DNA of 64,000 nucleotides. Origin: Mayfieldus sp963740555 (lineage in GTDB: Bacteria; Actinomycetota; Thermoleophilia; Solirubrobacterales; 70-9). Numbering within the stretch: position 1 is the stretch's first letter; each line of letters opens with the position of its first letter. The notes beneath the pieces are model-generated. The model was not told the origin of the DNA. It made no database searches and saw nothing but the letters and a program-made list of their open reading frames with translations. The stretch covers positions 124,001 to 188,000 of the forward strand of contig CAVUES010000012.1 of NCBI GenBank assembly GCA_963740555.1, in the 5' to 3' direction. The translations under genes were made by a program, and so were the position numbers. Shown in pieces: positions 23,772-33,152 of the stretch.

Positions 23772-24187
23772 TCTCCGACGGCGGCCAGAGCCGTAAAGGG
23801 CTACCTCTGCCCGACCTAATCGTCCCTGGTTGACCTCAAATGCCGGCGAGTGCGGCCACGGCATCAGCGATCAGGGCCGCAGACTCCGTGAGGGCAGTCA
23901 GGCGTTTCTGCCGTATGTGTCCGCGCGGGTAATCTACGTGCAGGAGGGCGCCCGGCGGGCCCGGTCCTCCGAGGATTGCGGAGGGTGGTTGGCTAACCCA
24001 CCCCCACATAGGAGGTGCCAGGAACTTCGGCGCTCTCTCTCCTTTTTTGGTTTCAACCATCGGCCCAGACGCCCAGGCGTTGCTTTGGACGACCAGCGGT
24101 ATCCGAATCGTTCGGACCGCCGCTCATGCTTCGCCCGAAAAGCAGTATCTAACCCGTGACCACTGCTCTCCTTGGCAAAGCGGTGGT
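23772..24187. other. Gene-poor stretch of the accessory island
   Basis: No convincing gene. One minus-strand frame (23836-24060, 74 codons, starting MVETKKGERAPKFLAPP) has a plausible helical C-terminus but no family, and its ribosome-binding site is not evident. Two small perfect hairpins are adjacent or overlapping: CCTCCG/CGGAGG (23966-23971 with 23979-23984) and GGGTGG/CCACCC (23983-23988 with 23998-24003). Composition is more AT-rich than the core genome, including a run of six T near 24043. Confidence 0.4.
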
Positions 24188-24208
24188 TGTACCCGTTTTG
24201 TACCTCTC
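24188..24208 (+). repeat. Right 21-bp direct repeat (putative attachment site)
   Basis: Identical over 21 bases to 22158-22178, in the same orientation, 2,030 bp away. It lies about 50 bp beyond the 3' end of the minus-strand tRNA-Arg gene. This is a typical place for the edge of an integrated element, though usual att sites overlap the tRNA end itself. Confidence 0.65.
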
Positions 24209-24257
24209 GCAGCGGGTCCGATCACGGCACACGCGGAAACCGCCTGCAAATGACGAG

Positions 24258-24331
<74 letters not shown>

Positions 24332-24439
24332 CGGGTCGAAGGTTACGGCTCTGCGGTGCGGCTTCGCGGTATCTCGCCTAGCGTTTTTGCACGGCGGCCT
24401 TGGTGCGCGCTCTGGACCGCCAAGGAGGGCCCGCGCGGC

Positions 24440-24709
24440 TCATTCCTGTCGGACGCGCGCCTTCGCGGCCTCAAACTCCTCCTCCGAGAGCGCTCCCGAG
24501 TTCCGAAGCTCCGACAGCCTCCGCATGGTCTCGAGCCGTTCGGGCTTCCCTGTGCCTCGCTTCCTGCCCACCCGCCTCTCGATCCGCCAAGCAGTGAGAC
24601 GACGCGCGACCCGGGCAACACCGAACATGATCGCCAGCACCAGCAGGAGGAAGAGCGCATCGAGCACGACAGCCCCACCCCCGATGGAGGTGTCTAGGAA
24701 GGCAAGCAC
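24440..24709 (-). CDS. SHOCT-domain membrane protein
   Basis: 89 residues: a TM helix near the N-terminus (about 14-34, VVLDALFLLLVLAIMFGV), a basic linker, and a C-terminal SHOCT motif (LETMRRLSELRNSGALSEEE). SHOCT segments are short helical motifs of unknown function, often at the ends of membrane proteins. I chose GTG at 24709 because GAAGGG lies 6 bp upstream. An in-frame ATG at 24748 would add 13 residues. It stands alone just upstream of tRNA-Arg. Confidence 0.75.
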   Translation of the reverse strand: MLAFLDTSIGGGAVVLDALFLLLVLAIMFGVARVARRLTAWRIERRVGRKRGTGKPERLETMRRLSELRNSGALSEEEFEAAKARVRQE

Positions 24710-24796
24710 GGGCAACCCTTCATGCACTCGATATCGACTCACCCCCACGGCTCGCTTAGCAGTTGGGCAGGAACGCCCCGTATCTGCCCAAATCGC

Positions 24797-25189
24797 TCAC
24801 CAAGCTTCGGGCGTGGGCGCGTAGCCATTGGCCGCCGGTGGGGACGAGCATGCCCCCTGGACCAGCCCAGGGCGGGCGGGATCCTGCTGGACGGCTGCCA
24901 GCTGGGCGTAGGCGCAGGAGAATGCGTCGGCTCGGTCGACTTCCCACTTCTTCGCCGCCGCCGCCGCGTCGCTGACCTGCGCCACGACCGGGATCTGGGA
25001 AGTCGCCAGAACGCCGACCGCAAGTAGGACCGCGACCCCGAGGCTTGTCAACGTCATCGTCACGGGCGCCGCTCGGAAGGCGACGTAGAGCGCCGCAGGG
25101 GCGACCAGCGCCGCGATGATCCCGGTCAGCGTGCCCTGTGCCAGCAGCGCCACGTCGGCGGCGGCCGCAGCGGTGACCAATGGGGGCAT
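24797..25189 (-). CDS. Hypothetical membrane protein
   Basis: 130 residues with two TM helices (about 18-40 and 45-66) and a C-terminal extracytoplasmic part containing one Cys pair (CAYAQLAAV and GACSS). No family recognised. The frame is supported by the clean TM helices and by high GC at third positions, but no ribosome-binding site decides the start. It is isolated, with about 207 bp of apparently empty sequence upstream (25190-25396). Confidence 0.45.
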   Translation of the reverse strand: MPPLVTAAAAADVALLAQGTLTGIIAALVAPAALYVAFRAAPVTMTLTSLGVAVLLAVGVLATSQIPVVAQVSDAAAAAKKWEVDRADAFSCAYAQLAAVQQDPARPGLVQGACSSPPAANGYAPTPEAW

Positions 25190-25396
25190 CCGTGCCTTCA
25201 GCCCTTTCCTCCTTCTCCCAGAGCTGGCGGATGAAGCGCGGCGAATCTATTCCTCGGTCTGCGGCCTGGCAACACCCGAAGGGCGTTCAGTTCGACTACC
25301 GGGTAGGAGCCGCAGGCCCATTTTCTCCTGATCTTGGGTCAAGAGGCCTGACTCTCGGTCAGTTGAACGTACGTCGGTCTGGAGCCCTGGGTGTCT

Positions 25397-26023
25397 CTAG
25401 TCGTAAAGGCTCTCGGCGGCCAATTCCATCGCCCGCTTGCTCCACAGCTTCACGGTCATGAAGACGTCGTCGCCGTAGCCGGTGAGTGCGTCGAGCGCGA
25501 CGAGCGTGAATCGATCGTCGGAGGTCGGCTCCTGGTCGACCGTCTCGGCGTCCAGCTCCGCGGTGGCGGCGACCGCGCCGGGCACAAGCGGCCGGCCCCA
25601 GACCAGCGTCACGTCGCCGGCCATCCCCGCCTCGCCGCGCCAGCGCCCGATCACGTCGTCGTTGAGGTCGATCTTCCAGTCCGGGTTGTCCTCGGCCAGC
25701 ACGTCGGTGAAGTCGGCCTTGGCGCGCAGGTCCCCTGGAGCACCGCCGTCGCGTGGGAGGTAGGAGACGTGGCCGAAGAGCTCGATCGGCCCCGACTCGG
25801 CCTCGACCCGGGCCGCCGCCGGGACCCAGGTGCGCCCGCCCCAGGTTCGCTCCGGGAACCAGTCGATCTCCTGCGGCGCCGAGACGCCTGCCGGCAGCTC
25901 CTTGATCTCCCCGCAGGCGCCGCGAAAGCTGTCGGCCAGCTGCTCGGCCCAGCGACCGTGGGCGATCCCCTCCTGCGAGTTGTCGGCGATGAAACGGGGG
26001 ATCGGTCGCGGGTTGGGAGCCAT
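25397..26023 (-). CDS. Conserved hypothetical cytosolic protein
   Basis: 208 residues with no signal peptide or TM segment. The sequence (MAPNPRPIPRFIADNSQEG at the start, many Asp/Trp-rich beta-type segments such as EIDWFPERTWGG) looks like a compact soluble protein, but I do not recognise a family. ATG at 26023 lies 13 bp after the galT stop at 26037, so it is probably the last gene of the GNAT-galT unit. Function unknown. Confidence 0.72.
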   Translation of the reverse strand: MAPNPRPIPRFIADNSQEGIAHGRWAEQLADSFRGACGEIKELPAGVSAPQEIDWFPERTWGGRTWVPAAARVEAESGPIELFGHVSYLPRDGGAPGDLRAKADFTDVLAEDNPDWKIDLNDDVIGRWRGEAGMAGDVTLVWGRPLVPGAVAATAELDAETVDQEPTSDDRFTLVALDALTGYGDDVFMTVKLWSKRAMELAAESLYD

Positions 26024-26036
26024 CGCGGGCGCCACC

Positions 26037-27080
26037 CTACCCGTCGAGGGTCTCGCGCAGGTCGGCGGCGGCGCGCTCGGGCGGGTAGACGTTGATGTCG
26101 ACGCCGGTCGCCATCTCGAAGCCCGCGTGGACGGTGAGCCGCGGCGCGATGTCGATGTGCCAGTGGAAGTGCTCGACACCGCGCGGCGCGGTTCGCACCC
26201 AGAGGTTGAGCTCCGGCGAGGTGCCGAAGCGCGTCGCCAGCGCCTTCACCGCCGTCCCCAACATCGCCGTCCCGCCGTCGCCGTCCTCGAAGCTCGCGGC
26301 CTCGGTGCGCGGGACGATCCGCAGCTCGTACGGTGAGCGCGAGGCCCAGGGGCAGAACAGCGCCGCCTCGTCGTCGATCGCCACCAGGCGCTCCTGCCGC
26401 CGCACCTCCTCCGAGAGGACGTCGGTGAGCAGCCCACCGCCCCCGGTCCGCTCGCGGTAGGCCGCGACCCGCTCGCGCTCGCGGGCGATCGCGGCCGGCA
26501 CGAACGGCAGCGCGTAGAGCTGCGCGTGGGTGTGCTCACGCGAGGCGCCGGCGTCCGGGCCCTCGTTGACGATCAGCTGCACGCACGCCGCGTCGAGGTG
26601 GTCGCGCATCCTCACCCGCCAGGCCTCGACCGCACCCGCGAGCTCCTCCGGCTCGAGCGCCGACAGCGAGCTGACGTGACGCGGCGAATGCACGATCACC
26701 TCCTGGGCGCCGACCGCCGGTCGGGCTGAGAAGAGGTCTGGCTCGCGCATCCGCGAGGAGCTGCGCAACGGGTCCTCGGAGGCGGCAAAGCCGCTGTCTC
26801 GCTCCGGCTCGATGGCTTCTTCCGCCTCGGTCAGGGCGGGATAGAGGTTGGGCACGGCGCGTTGAAGCCAGCCGGGCGTGTTCGGCTCTCCGCCGGCCGG
26901 CCGAGCCGCCCAGACTTCCCCCGGCGTGTTGTCTTCGCCGCCCTCGCAGAACGGGCAACCGTCGGGATCGGAGAGCGCCCGCCGCTCGACCTTGAACGCG
27001 TTCGGGCGGTCGGCCCGCCCGGGCGCCAGGATCGTCCGCAGGCCGGTGAGCTGGTCGATTCGAATCTCGGGGTCGCTCAT
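26037..27080 (-). CDS. galT: Galactose-1-phosphate uridylyltransferase
   Basis: Leloir-pathway enzyme (HIT superfamily) exchanging UMP between UDP-glucose and galactose-1-phosphate, 347 residues. A zinc site starts with GCPFCEG (Cys42, Cys45). The nucleotide-binding active site is NEGPDAGASREHTHAQ with His183 and His185 (usually HPH; here HTH). A second HIT-like motif is EHFHWHIDIAP near the C-terminus. Related enzymes such as ADP-glucose phosphorylase share this layout, so the sugar is not certain. ATG at 27080 overlaps the upstream GNAT stop by 4 bp. Confidence 0.9.
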   Translation of the reverse strand: MSDPEIRIDQLTGLRTILAPGRADRPNAFKVERRALSDPDGCPFCEGGEDNTPGEVWAARPAGGEPNTPGWLQRAVPNLYPALTEAEEAIEPERDSGFAASEDPLRSSSRMREPDLFSARPAVGAQEVIVHSPRHVSSLSALEPEELAGAVEAWRVRMRDHLDAACVQLIVNEGPDAGASREHTHAQLYALPFVPAAIARERERVAAYRERTGGGGLLTDVLSEEVRRQERLVAIDDEAALFCPWASRSPYELRIVPRTEAASFEDGDGGTAMLGTAVKALATRFGTSPELNLWVRTAPRGVEHFHWHIDIAPRLTVHAGFEMATGVDINVYPPERAAADLRETLDG

Positions 27081-27556
27081 GACCCTCGTCTGTCTCGACC
27101 AGAACGCCTTTCGGGATCCAGCAGCCGCTTTCGCATCTGCACGTGCGGGATCCCCTCCTCGAGGAAGGTGTCACCCTCGGCGATGTAGCCGCAGGCCGCG
27201 TAGAACTCCTCAACCTGCCGTTGCGCGTGCAGCACCACCTCGGCGGACCCCTGGCGGATCGCCTCGCGCTCGGCTTCGGTCAGCAGGTCGGTGCCGATCC
27301 CGGTTCGGCGCAGGTTCTGCTCAACGACCATGCGCTCGAGCTTGCACCGCCCGCGCGCGAAGCGCAGCCGGCAGGTGCCGACGATATTGCCGCGCCGCAA
27401 GGCGACGATGTGGGTGGCGGTCGGATCGAGGCCGTCGAGATCGGCCTCCGGCGGAACCCCTTGCTCGGTGGAGAAGACCCGCACCCGAAGCTGCTTGGCC
27501 TCCTCGATCTCTCCCTCGTCGCGGGCCGGCCGGAACTCGACCGCCTCCCCGCCCAA
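27077..27556 (-). CDS. GNAT-family N-acetyltransferase (ElaA-like)
   Basis: 159-residue acetyl-CoA-dependent acetyltransferase. It shows the ElaA-type start (LRVRVFSTEQGVPPEADLD), motif A with the acetyl-CoA loop (RRTGIGTDLLTEAE) and the C-terminal FYAACGYIAEGDTFLEEGIP segment. Substrate unknown. ATG start at 27556. The stop overlaps the galT start by 4 bp. Confidence 0.9.
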   Translation of the reverse strand: MGGEAVEFRPARDEGEIEEAKQLRVRVFSTEQGVPPEADLDGLDPTATHIVALRRGNIVGTCRLRFARGRCKLERMVVEQNLRRTGIGTDLLTEAEREAIRQGSAEVVLHAQRQVEEFYAACGYIAEGDTFLEEGIPHVQMRKRLLDPERRSGRDRRGS

Positions 27557-27570
27557 GCCGATCAGCGGCG

Positions 27571-28419
27571 CTAGGTCCGCGAGGGCGGCAGGTCGCCCTC
27601 CGGGTCGGCTTCGGGCGGTGGAGGCGGTGGAGGCGGTGGCTGGCGCTGCGCAGCGCCTGTTCCGCCTCTCGCCATCTCGACGAATGGGCTGATCACGTCC
27701 ATCGGCAGCGGGAAGACGATCGTCGTGTTCTGATTCACGCCCATCTCGAGCAGCGTCTGCAGGTAGCGCAGCTGCAGCGTCGCCGGGTTGGTGCTGATGA
27801 TGTCGGCGGCGTCGGCGAGCTTCTGCGCCGCCTGGTATTCGCCCTCGGAGTTGATGATCTTGGCCCGCCGCTCGCGCTCGGCCTCGGCCTGGCGCGCCAT
27901 CGCCCGCTGCATCTGGTCGGGGATCTCGACGTCCTTGATCTCGACCGTGGTCACCTTCACGCCCCAGGGCTCGGTCTGCTCGTCGATGATCGTCTGCAGG
28001 TCCTCGTTGAGGCGCTCGCGCTCGGCCAGCAGCTGGTCCAGCTCCGCCTTGCCGAGCACCGAGCGCAGCGTCGTCTGGGCGATCTGCGAGGTGGCGAGGA
28101 GGAAGTTCTCGACCTCGACGATCGCCTTGTTGGGGTCGATCACGCGGAAATAGGTGACCGCGGTGACGCTGGCCGGCACGTTGTCGCGCGTGATCACCTC
28201 CTGGGGAGGGATGTTGAGCGTCACCGTCCGCAGGTCGACGCGCACGATGCGATCGACGATCGGGATCAGCAGGATCAGCCCCGGTCCCTTCTGGGCGATC
28301 AGGCGGCCGAGCCGGAAGATCACGCCGCGCTCGTACTCGCGCAGGATCCGGACCGCCGAGCCGAGGATGATCAGCAGGAGAACGAGGAGGATCACCACAA
28401 TTGAGATCGCTACGGCCAT
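27571..28419 (-). CDS. SPFH/stomatin-like membrane scaffold protein (slipin)
   Basis: 282 residues: an N-terminal membrane segment (about 3-24), the SPFH/PHB domain (about 25-190, REYERGVIFRLGRL, IPIVDRIVRVDLRT), a charged coiled-coil (about 175-225) and a Pro-rich tail. Such proteins form membrane-bound oligomeric cages. It follows the NfeD gene with the stop and start sharing one base (TGATG). NfeD/slipin pairs are a known conserved module in which the protease may cleave the slipin. ATG start at 28419. Confidence 0.94.
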   Translation of the reverse strand: MAVAISIVVILLVLLLIILGSAVRILREYERGVIFRLGRLIAQKGPGLILLIPIVDRIVRVDLRTVTLNIPPQEVITRDNVPASVTAVTYFRVIDPNKAIVEVENFLLATSQIAQTTLRSVLGKAELDQLLAERERLNEDLQTIIDEQTEPWGVKVTTVEIKDVEIPDQMQRAMARQAEAERERRAKIINSEGEYQAAQKLADAADIISTNPATLQLRYLQTLLEMGVNQNTTIVFPLPMDVISPFVEMARGGTGAAQRQPPPPPPPPPEADPEGDLPPSRT

Positions 28420-29765
28420 CAGCTTCCTCCTTGCTCGGTTTCCGATTCGGCGTGCGGCTCGGGCCTGACCAGCAGCGTGAGCCCGTCGACCGACTCCACC
28501 CGGACTCTATCTCCCGCGCCCAGCCGGGCCGCGCCGTCCACCGGCCGTGCCCTCCACAGCGCTCCCTGCGTGAAGACCTGGCCCTCGGGCGCCAGTGGCA
28601 CTCGCACCTCGGCGAGCTCGCCGACCAGCTCCTCGTAGCCGGTCTTGACCGGCTCGTGTCTCGCCCGAACCGCGCGCTGGACCATGAAGGCGAAGAAGGA
28701 GCCCAGTAAGACTCCGGCGATGATCACCACCGGCACCGAGACGCCGAAGCCGCCGTTGGTGTTGAAGAGCAGCAGGCCGGAGAACACCAGTGCGATCACC
28801 CCCCCGACCCCGAGGACGCCGTGCGATTGCAGGTGTCCCTCGGCGATGAAGAGCCCCATCGCCACCGCCAACAGCAGGATGCCGGCCGCGGTCACCGGCA
28901 ACTGCGCGGTCCCGTAGAGGCCGAGCAGGAATGAGATCAGGCCCAGCGTCCCCGGCGCGATCACGCCGGGGCTGAAGAGCTCGATCGCCAGCCCGATCAG
29001 CCCCACGGTCAGCAGCAGGAAGGCGACGGTCGGGTTGACCAGGATCTGGAGGATCTGGTACTGGAGCGGCATGTCGTGCTCTGAGATCTGAAGCCCGGCC
29101 GTGTGCAGCACCTGCGCCTTCGGGCCCTTGATCCGGAAGCCGTCGATCTTCGTCAGCAGGGCGCGTTCGGAGGGGGCGATGAAGTCGATCAGCCCCGCCC
29201 GCTTCGCCTCCACCGCGGTCACGTTGACCGCGTGGCGGACCATCCGCTCGGCGAGCGCCGGGTTGCGGCCGTGGCCGGCGGCGAGCGCCCGGATGTAGGC
29301 GGCGGCGTCGTTGGTGATCTTGCGATCGAGCACGTCGGAGGCGCCACCGGGGCCGATCGAGATCGGCGTCGCGGACCCGATGTTGGTCTCCGGCGCCATC
29401 GCCGCCACGTCGGCCGCCTCGGTGATGTAGACGCCCGCCGACGCCGCCCGGGCGCCGTTCGGGGTCACGTAGACGATCACCGGCATCGGCGCCGCGAGGA
29501 TGTTCTTGACGATCTCGCGCAAACTGGAGTCGAGGCCGCCCGGAGTGTCGAGGCGGATGATCGCCACCGCCGCGTTCTGATTGGCAGCGTCGTTGAGCGC
29601 CTTGTTCACCCAGGAGGAGGTCGCGGGGCTGATGTCGCCCGTCAGCTCGAGCGAGTAGGCGAAGCGTCCGCTGGGCTGGGCGTGCCCGCCGCCAGGGATC
29701 AGCAGGGCGCCGGTGACCGCCGCAAGCGCGGCCCAGACAAGCACCCGTGCACGGCGCAAGGTCAC
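28419..29765 (-). CDS. NfeD-family membrane serine protease (ClpP-class)
   Basis: 448-residue long-form NfeD. A signal peptide or TM (about 7-28) leads to a ClpP/crotonase-fold protease domain with Ser109 (ARAASAGVYI) and a conserved Lys149 (DRKITNDAAAYI) as the Ser-Lys dyad, as in archaeal 1510-N protease. Four TM helices (about 230-340) and the C-terminal NfeD OB-fold (about 375-440) follow. It is translationally coupled to the slipin gene downstream, its likely partner and substrate. ATG at 29765. Confidence 0.93.
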   Translation of the reverse strand: MTLRRARVLVWAALAAVTGALLIPGGGHAQPSGRFAYSLELTGDISPATSSWVNKALNDAANQNAAVAIIRLDTPGGLDSSLREIVKNILAAPMPVIVYVTPNGARAASAGVYITEAADVAAMAPETNIGSATPISIGPGGASDVLDRKITNDAAAYIRALAAGHGRNPALAERMVRHAVNVTAVEAKRAGLIDFIAPSERALLTKIDGFRIKGPKAQVLHTAGLQISEHDMPLQYQILQILVNPTVAFLLLTVGLIGLAIELFSPGVIAPGTLGLISFLLGLYGTAQLPVTAAGILLLAVAMGLFIAEGHLQSHGVLGVGGVIALVFSGLLLFNTNGGFGVSVPVVIIAGVLLGSFFAFMVQRAVRARHEPVKTGYEELVGELAEVRVPLAPEGQVFTQGALWRARPVDGAARLGAGDRVRVESVDGLTLLVRPEPHAESETEQGGS

Positions 29766-29800
29766 GATCCAATTATCCGCCTCACGGCCGCGCGGCTCGC

Positions 29801-30382
29801 CTACTGCCCCAGCGCGTAACGGCGGATGTCGGCGACAAGGTCGGCCTGACTGGTGTAGGGGCCCTGCTTCGTGAACACGAGCTTGCCCGTTGAGTCGTAG
29901 ATGGCGGTGTCGGGGAGGCCGAGCGTCGCCTTCAGCACCTTGCCGATGTCCTTGTTGGGATCGGTGTAGCTCGGATAGGGAACCGGGGCCTCGCCCAGGA
30001 AGGTCCTCGCGGCGGCGTCGGAGTCCTGCGAGTCGACGCCGAGGAAGGCGACCCGCTTTCCGTATTTAGCCGAGGCCCTCTGAAACCACGGGAACTCCTC
30101 CCGGCACGGACCGCACCACGACGCCCATTGGTTGACGACGATTGGATAGCCGTGCAGCGTTGCGATACGGCTCTGAAACGCGTCGGCGCCGCCGGGGAGC
30201 AGCTTGCTGGGTTGCGCGTAGAGCGCCGCCAGCGGCCTTGGCGCCCCCGCCAGCGCCTGCTTGTAGTCGGGCGGCTTGGAGCCGAAATTGCTCTCGCTGT
30301 TGCCGCACGCGGCCAGTCCTCCCAGGCACAGCCCAGCCAGCGCGAGGCTGCAAAATGTCCGCCCTTCGGCCTTCCAGCGCAT
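29801..30382 (-). CDS. TlpA/ResA-like thioredoxin-fold lipoprotein
   Basis: 193 residues. The signal peptide ends in a lipobox (LGGLAAC, Cys26). The thioredoxin-fold domain (about 60-193) has the redox motif WCGPC (Cys90, Cys93) and a cis-Pro region (GLPDTAIYD). Proteins of this kind reduce apocytochrome c or other exported disulfides at the membrane surface. The ccm genes of this window lie about 10 kb away and not in the same unit, so a cytochrome c role is an inference. Divergent from the helicase gene. ATG at 30382. Confidence 0.88.
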   Translation of the reverse strand: MRWKAEGRTFCSLALAGLCLGGLAACGNSESNFGSKPPDYKQALAGAPRPLAALYAQPSKLLPGGADAFQSRIATLHGYPIVVNQWASWCGPCREEFPWFQRASAKYGKRVAFLGVDSQDSDAAARTFLGEAPVPYPSYTDPNKDIGKVLKATLGLPDTAIYDSTGKLVFTKQGPYTSQADLVADIRRYALGQ

Positions 30383-30544
30383 CTCAGTGATTAAATACGT
30401 CGCGGTTGATTAATCGGTTCGCCCATGCGGGCCGCGTAATCATCGGGGAGAGGCCTCAAGGAAACCTTTCCCCGCGGGATTCCACTCACACTCGGCTCTT
30501 CGCCACAAAGTCTCTCGTTCTGGCGGAAGCCCCCCAAGCCTTCA
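30383..30544. promoter_or_regulatory. Divergent promoter region with palindrome
   Basis: 162-bp gap between the divergent TlpA-like and helicase genes, distinctly AT-rich near its left end (TGATTAAATACG). It holds a perfect 8-bp palindrome GATTAATC at 30408-30415, which could be a regulator site. No confident -10/-35 pair can be assigned. Confidence 0.35.
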
Positions 30545-33139
30545 ATGGCCAACACAAGTGAAGTTGCCGCGAAAGCGGCCGTGCCTTCAGGCTCCGACAT
30601 CGATCGGGCAGCTGCGTTTGTCCGCGAGCAGTTCCTGCTCGAAGGCGAGGGACCAGAGGCTCTGGAACCGGGAACGGCCCGCCGCCGCGCCCTCGACTCG
30701 GCGCTGGCCGAGATCGACGCCGGCCTCGAGGACCCCTCGATCGAGTGGAGGCGCAACTTCTCCCTGCTGCTTGGGCTCGAGCGCCTGCTCGCCGAGGAGA
30801 GCCCGAAGCTGAAGGACGGCGCGGAGCTGTCCGAGCACCAGGTCGACGCGCTGGCGGGCACTCTCGCCGAGCTGATCGCCGAGGCGCAGAGCGCCAACGG
30901 CCGGCGCAACGGCGAAGGGCCCCCTAGCCGCGCGGCAGCCGCGACTGAAGACGAGCCCGCGCAGGACGAAGAGCCGGGCGAGAACGGGGACGGCGCGGAG
31001 CAGGCGCTTGACCTCGACGAGGAGCCTCAGGACCTCGAGCCCGACGAGGAGCCTCAGGACTTCGCCGACGAACCCGACGAGGACGCCGTTGCCGAAGCAC
31101 CGGAGGACCTCGGCGCCGCGCGCCGCTTCTGGTTCGAGCACGCGACCGGGGCAGGGAAGACGGTCGCCGCTGTCGGTCTGGTTGAGGCGTCGAGGACCGG
31201 CGGCGTCCTGATCCTCACCCACCGCCGCAACCTCGTCGACCAGTTCATCGGCGAGATCTCCGATCGCGGCTACGCCGATCGCCTCTCGCCGCCGCTGCTC
31301 GAAGGCAAGGACAACCCCTACGGGCCGGTCACGGTCGAGACCTACCAGTGGTTCGTGCGCAACGCCGCCCGCGTCTCCGACGCATACACGATCGTGATCT
31401 GCGACGAGGCCCATACGGCGCTGGGTGAGAAGACCAGCGCCTGCATCCGCAACTGGCCCGGTCCCGTCTTCATCGGCATGACCGCGACCGGCGCCCTGAT
31501 CGCCCGTCACGTCGCCGACCTCTTCCCGACCCAGACCTCGCGCTTCGACCTTGCACAGGCCGCGCGCCGCGGTGTGATCTCGCCGCTGCGCTGCATCCGC
31601 ATCCCGCCCGGGCCGGGCGTGCGGACGATCGCCAAGGTGCCGCTGCGAAAGGGCGAGGTCGATCAGGACTTCGACCAGGAAGAGCTGGCCAAGCTGTTGG
31701 ACCAGGCGCCCTTCAACGTCGCGATCGCCGACCTCTATCGCTCGCGCTTCCGCAAGATCCCCGGGGTCGTCTACACGGCAGGTGTAAAGCACGCCACCAA
31801 CGTCGCCAAGGCATTCCAGGACGCGGGCATCAACGCGCGCGCGGTCTCGGGCGAGACGCCGAAGCGCGAGCTGGCCGAGACGCTCGCCGCATTCGAGCGC
31901 GGCGATGTCGACGTGCTCTGCAACGCGATGCTCCTGGCCGAGGGATGGAACTCGCCGCGGGCGACGATCTGCATGCACCTGGCGCCGACCGCGTCGCGCC
32001 GCGTCTACCAGCAGCGGGTCGGCCGCGTCACCCGCCGCGCCCCCGGCAAGGAGTCGGGGCTGATCATCGACTTCGTCCATCCCGCGACCACCCACGACGA
32101 GACGATCATCACCCTCCACAGCCTCCTGGACCGCGACGTATACCGCGGCGGCGCGATCGTCGTCGGGCCGGTGCGCCGGGGTCGCGGGCGGCGCGTGCGG
32201 GTCGAGAGGCGAATCGTTCCTGTCTCCGACGACTCGCAGCGGCGTCTGCAGATACTGGAGCGCGAGCTGTGGCGGATCGCGGTCGAGAACCTCGATTACG
32301 CCGAGCAGCACGTCTGGGCGGCGCTGGCCGGTGCGCGCGTCAACGCCTCGGGCTGGCGCCGCGCCAAGGCGATGCTCCAACACGACCAGACCAACGAGCT
32401 CAAGCAGCGCTACCTGCTCACCTGCGTGCAGCGCAACCGCAACTCGCAGCTGCGACTGAAGGCGCTGGCCGAGATCGCTGCGCTGCGCGACTCCGACGCG
32501 TTCGACGACGCGGTCGACATCGTCGGCACCTGGAGCCGCGACGAGAAGCGCGCAGGCTGCAAGGTTCTGCTGCAGGCCCTGGTCGACAAGCGGATCGGGC
32601 GCCGCGACCAGGCGCAGGCGTGGGTCTGGCGGCTTGCCTCCTATACGCGCGACCTGCATGAGGAATACGCGGTACAGCGCTGGGCGGAGACAAAGCGGCT
32701 GCTCGGGCTGCTGGTCAATTCGTCGGGTCGCGCCCACGGTCGCAACGCGCGCCGCCTCGTCCATGCGTCCCGCAAGCAGGATCGCCGACTCGCCGTGGCG
32801 CTGCTGGCCGCCGCGGTGGCACACACACCGGAGGGCGAGGAGGTGCTGCGCGGTGCCCGCATGCGAATGGCCCGCAAGCCGTCCGCGGTCGCTCGGGAGC
32901 TGCTGAAGAACTTCCCCAAGGGTGGGCGCCGCCGGCGCCGGCGCAAGCGCGGCAACGGCGAAGCGGCCGGCGGCTCCAGAGCGCGGGGCGGGGCCAAGGC
33001 GAGCGGCAACGGCGCCGAGCCCGGTGACGAGGAGCTCGTGGCGGAGGCGCCGGAGGAGGGCACCGGACGCAACGGGCCCGAACCCGACGCCGATCAGGAC
33101 GAGGCCGCGGACGAAGAGTCCGAGGCCGAGGCGCTGTAA
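30545..33139 (+). CDS. SF2 DEAD/DEAH-box helicase with acidic insert
   Basis: 864 residues. The N-terminal region (1-115) ends in a helicase-like ELSEHQVDALAGTL stretch. It is separated by a strongly acidic low-complexity linker (about 134-190) from the motor core: Walker A ATGAGKT (200-206), THRRNLVDQF (motif Ia), DEAH (287-290), GMTAT (motif III) and QQRVGRVTRR (motif VI). After about 560 comes a helical domain, then a basic Arg/Lys cluster (RRRRRRKRG) and an acidic tail. The core resembles type III restriction/UvrB-like nucleic-acid translocases. The linker between the Q-like motif and Walker A is odd. ATG at 30545. The GerW-like gene follows after 13 bp. Confidence 0.88.
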   Translation: MANTSEVAAKAAVPSGSDIDRAAAFVREQFLLEGEGPEALEPGTARRRALDSALAEIDAGLEDPSIEWRRNFSLLLGLERLLAEESPKLKDGAELSEHQVDALAGTLAELIAEAQSANGRRNGEGPPSRAAAATEDEPAQDEEPGENGDGAEQALDLDEEPQDLEPDEEPQDFADEPDEDAVAEAPEDLGAARRFWFEHATGAGKTVAAVGLVEASRTGGVLILTHRRNLVDQFIGEISDRGYADRLSPPLLEGKDNPYGPVTVETYQWFVRNAARVSDAYTIVICDEAHTALGEKTSACIRNWPGPVFIGMTATGALIARHVADLFPTQTSRFDLAQAARRGVISPLRCIRIPPGPGVRTIAKVPLRKGEVDQDFDQEELAKLLDQAPFNVAIADLYRSRFRKIPGVVYTAGVKHATNVAKAFQDAGINARAVSGETPKRELAETLAAFERGDVDVLCNAMLLAEGWNSPRATICMHLAPTASRRVYQQRVGRVTRRAPGKESGLIIDFVHPATTHDETIITLHSLLDRDVYRGGAIVVGPVRRGRGRRVRVERRIVPVSDDSQRRLQILERELWRIAVENLDYAEQHVWAALAGARVNASGWRRAKAMLQHDQTNELKQRYLLTCVQRNRNSQLRLKALAEIAALRDSDAFDDAVDIVGTWSRDEKRAGCKVLLQALVDKRIGRRDQAQAWVWRLASYTRDLHEEYAVQRWAETKRLLGLLVNSSGRAHGRNARRLVHASRKQDRRLAVALLAAAVAHTPEGEEVLRGARMRMARKPSAVARELLKNFPKGGRRRRRRKRGNGEAAGGSRARGGAKASGNGAEPGDEELVAEAPEEGTGRNGPEPDADQDEAADEESEAEAL

Positions 33140-33152
33140 GAGGGGCGACGCG

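Noticed and set aside
23830..24159. Plus-strand 109-codon open frame in the gene-poor stretch
   Set aside because: Irregular composition, no start signal, no motif, and runs through two hairpins.
30587..32824. A 745-codon minus-strand frame opposite the helicase
   Set aside because: Its sequence is the antisense of conserved helicase motifs and shows no family of its own.
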